A stretch of 64,000 bases of DNA from Zoroaster sp. YZ-2022 (taxonomy: Eukaryota > Echinodermata > Asteroidea > Forcipulatida > Zoroasteridae): NCBI GenBank assembly GCA_029582265.1, contig CM055823.1:19898827-19962826 (forward strand). The letters run 5' to 3'. How positions within the stretch are numbered: position 1 is the first letter of the stretch; the number at the start of each line of letters is the position of its first letter. The position numbers and the translations under genes are program-made. This document shows, one piece after another, positions 61,382 to 64,000 of the stretch. A model generated the notes under the pieces. The model was not told where the DNA came from. It made no database searches and saw only the letters and a program-made list of their open reading frames with translations.

Positions 61382-63381
61382 GTGAGTTTCATTCAACTTG
61401 CCTTTAAAACTCAAATTGTCTTGGCAATTTTTCAACATTTAAAAGTGTCATGAATTAATGCAAGCATAATATTTTTTAAATTTGATTCTATTTAACATTA
61501 GTAAATGTTCTCAGGGTTTCAATAAAAAGACTTACATGTTAATACACTGACAAAATCATTAGCATAATAACTGCCTGTTGTCATCATTGGGCAAGCTTGC
61601 AATTGGTGGTTGAGAGGTAAGACATCAGCACAAGTAAGCAGGAAGTCGTAGGTTTGAGTCCTGCCCGAGTGCCCTTTTTGGAGCTTTTTCCCCTACAGAC
61701 CCTCGGAAATACTGAGAAATACAGTGCTTAAAAAATGTTGGTGAAGGGCAAATCATATTGTCTGACTGTGAATTCAATAATGATCATTGCTGTTTGTGAC
61801 CGGATCCTACAAAATGAGTCTTATGGAATTTTTGAGGTTACTAAAACAAGCATATTGTCATCTTCAATTTGCTACCATACACACACACACACAATTCAAT
61901 TCAATTCTCTTGAAGATGATCAGAGCATACTGATTGAAATGTCAAATTGTAACCAACCAGTTCTTTTCAGAATTTACTCAAAAGAGAATTCTACATGGTG
62001 TCACTGCAAACAGTCTATACTTATCCTTTTCACCATGCAAAGCTATCTTACTTTGTTTACGTTTATTGATTCATCATGTAAAACAAAACACATAAATGTT
62101 TTGTCCTAATGTACACCTCTAAAATAAATTTATCAAATTTTTAAATTTCAATTTCAATATCTTGTGGGGTGAAATTCATTGACAATTTATATTGATTTGC
62201 ATTGTGAAAAGCCATGTGTAAGGATTGTTACACAAAAGTAGCCTTGGCGACTTCCAACTCACTTTGTAAGATTGGGTCACATTTAGTGGTTTCTTTACAA
62301 TGTATTTTGTATTCTCTCACCTATAGCAAATAGATTTGTTTGTAATGTTAGATAGGAATCGTATTTATTGCATTATAGGGAGAAAGATATGCAAGGATGT
62401 GTCCACTGTGTAATGGCAGGTATAAATACCTGTCACAGCATTTATAATGAACCCACAAGCTGATAGCTAAGGAGAAGAGGCTGCAGATGCTTGGCAAAGC
62501 ACGACAAAGGTAAATTGGGTGTGTCCACTGTGATATCTACCAAGGATAGATTTGTTTTGACCTCATGTGTCAGGACAAACCTCAAGTTGGGCAACTCTTA
62601 AGTGCAACCCGATGGAATGTGTACACACCAAACCCAAACACATAATCAATTCTTCAATTAATTTGTTTATTTTGTTAAATTACTTGGTGTCCCAATTAAA
62701 ATTAAATCAGATATACATGTATATGCTTAGCAATAATTAATTGTCACTTTAAAGGGAGCCAACCAGGCATGGACTGAACAAGAAGAAGAGAAGATGGGCA
62801 TGCTCATGTCCTGTCAAAGGCTGTCATCAGAGAGGTCTCAAGAGGCCAGACGTACATATTCGTACTCAACACAATGTAAAGGTATTAACACAGTTACTAA
62901 TTCTTATGTATACAAGTAAGATGAATATTCTTTATCAGCAAATTCCCTTTATCTATGAAGACCGGCAAAGGAAGACCATGCCATGATGAATGCCATGATG
63001 ATGATGTGATGTGACAGTAAGCCATCAGGGTGATATTTCAATTTATTCCCAATCATAATGTATTACCAATCATAAAAAGTGTGAAAAATCATACAGCAAT
63101 TTTGACAGTAAAAATATGGAATATCATGTGACATGATTTGGGCCAATCAAAAGACAGAATGTATGGATTAGGTGTGATCTAATTTTATTGGAGTTGTACT
63201 GGATCAGGCAGTTTATTAAACCACATATTTATCATCATGTATATATTTAATATTCAGCTGAAAAGCACTCTCTATCTCAAGCTGATTCGTAAAGTATCAT
63301 CGTTTTGCAAAATACGTCAAGAGTCTGCTAAGAAAGCAACTGGCGATTATCCAAAGCAGAGTGTTCCTCTATCATCAAATG
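61266..63381 (+). CDS. Zinc-finger protein gene, partial, four exons seen
   Basis: Exons 61266-61381, 62379-62509, 62755-62881 and 63258-63381, all with AG/GT borders and consistent phases; it continues past 63381 and probably begins upstream of 61266. Exon 1 is acidic (SSDTADEDGQKESEQL). Exon 2 has RMCPLCNGRYKYLSQHL, a C2H2-like half finger, then two adjacent in-frame stops (TAA TGA) before THKLIAKEKRLQMLGKAR. Exon 3 has a second finger, CSCPVKGCHQRGLKRPDVHI then RTQH. Exon 4 is basic and featureless. Paired fingers of this spacing occur in unnamed invertebrate nuclear proteins (recollection). The stops make it a pseudogene, or reflect sequence error. Confidence 0.6.
61590..61680 (+). other. 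tRNA-like sequence
   Basis: GGTGGTTGAGAGGTAAGACAT and GTAGGTTTGAGTCCTGCC at tRNA spacing; related to 22640 and 23150. SINE head or pseudogene. Confidence 0.5.
61955..62060. mobile_element. Palindromic element family D, degraded
   Basis: TCTACATGGTGTCACTGCAA and TTATCCTTTTCACCATGCAA match the right arm at 31190-31255; the left arm is largely lost. Confidence 0.55.
62379..62509 (+). CDS. Zinc-finger gene exon 2, two in-frame stops
   Basis: GERYARMCPLCNGRYKYLSQ, HL, stop, stop, THKLIAKEKRLQMLGKAR. The flanking phases are perfect for the next exon, so the frame on both sides of the stops is the real one. Confidence 0.6.
62755..62881 (+). CDS. Zinc-finger gene exon 3
   Basis: EPTRHGLNKKKRRWACSCPV then KGCHQRGLKRPDVHIRTQHN: one C2H2-type finger preceded by a basic stretch. 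Phase 2 to 0. Confidence 0.7.
63258..63381 (+). CDS. Zinc-finger gene exon 4
   Basis: LKSTLYLKLIRKVSSFCKIR then QESAKKATGDYPKQSVPLSS, acceptor TATTCAG, donor AATG/GTAAGA, ending in phase 1. Lys-rich, no domain recognised. Confidence 0.55.
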
Positions 63382-63756
63382 GTAAGATCATATGACAATG
63401 AAGTGCAGTTTATAATTAATGAATTATATACTGTAATACATTATTAATTTTTCTTGGGTACAAACTTTATTGAATTGTGTCCCGTTTACACTAATTATTT
63501 AATAATATTGACCTTATAATGGAAAGTGCTGCTTAAATAAAAACAAAAATATAACTTATGATGTATACAACTCTCCTTATTTCGATTTAATATGCCCCCT
63601 CCTCCCCCACCTCTTGGATTTAGGAAGGTATTTTTGGCAAAATTTTCTATTAATGAAATTAATTAATGCCACATAACATTTAGAATGTCAATGGCAAATA
63701 GTCATCACACTGTGATTTTTCCCATCAAATTCGATTTGCTTTGGTATTTACATGAA

Positions 63757-64000
63757 ATATGAACCAGCTGCCAGTCAGATGACACTATACTTCACTTGAT
63801 GAACCAGCTGCCAGTCAGATGACACTATACTTCACTTGATGAACCAGCTGCCAGTCAGATGACACTATACTTCACTTGATGAACCAGCTGCCAGTCAGAT
63901 GACACTATACTTCACTTGATGAACCAGCTGCCAGTCAGATGGCACTATGCTTCACTTGATGAACCAGCTGCCAGTCAGATGACACTATACTTCACTTGAT
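63757..64000. repeat. 40-bp minisatellite running off the window
   Basis: Six nearly identical units of GAACCAGCTGCCAGTCAGAT then GACACTATACTTCACTTGAT, one with two substitutions. Continues past the end. Confidence 0.95.

Overview
This is a window of repeat-rich animal nuclear DNA. The host genes have many small, phase-consistent exons in long introns. Introns and intergenic DNA are packed with tRNA-derived SINEs ending in (ATT)n, many families of short inverted-repeat transposons, minisatellites and a 500-N assembly gap. The style suggests a marine invertebrate, possibly a deuterostome such as an echinoderm or hemichordate. That is inference; no species-diagnostic gene was recognised. LAYOUT: (1) About 1.4-21.4 kb, minus strand: an almost complete isovaleryl-CoA dehydrogenase gene (IVD, mitochondrial leucine catabolism) in eleven exons. 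Its introns hold SINEs, a LINE fragment, a Mutator-like (MULE) transposon with PHD and FLYWCH fingers, and hAT-, Harbinger- and piggyBac-like short elements. The 3' end of the gene appears to have spawned a decayed tandem array at 0.43-1.44 kb. (2) 21.4-31.9 kb: intergenic, with short elements, tRNA-like sequences and the gap. (3) 31.9-57.9 kb, plus strand: exons of a large extracellular-type protein with repeated fibronectin-III-like modules. (4) Inside one intron of that gene, at 38,779-57,006, sits an 18.2-kb composite mobile element, the most interesting object here. (5) 57.0-61 kb: minisatellites and short elements. (6) 61.3-63.4 kb, plus strand: exons of a zinc-finger protein running off the window. 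THE GIANT ELEMENT: it has about 110 bp of unique terminal inverted repeat that I read as identical at both ends. Next come inverted tandem arrays of a roughly 200-bp unit (about 32 copies on the left, about 22 on the right). A compact 6.6-kb core lies between the arrays. The ends are flanked by a 9-bp direct repeat (AATAAGGAC) carrying a base variant not found in other copies of the host minisatellite it landed in. The core holds six or seven small, tightly packed genes on both strands: a SAP-like zinc-binding protein, a helical protein split by SINEs, two genes sharing the same N-terminus, and two membrane-anchored proteins that overlap tail to tail. Most are broken. No polymerase, integrase or transposase was seen. 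It looks like a virus-derived or virus-like gene cassette carried between foldback-type ends, and I do not recognise it as a named class. CAUTION: some host exons also carry stops or single-base indels (IVD last exon, one FN3 exon, one zinc-finger exon), so part of the damage in the element could be sequence error.
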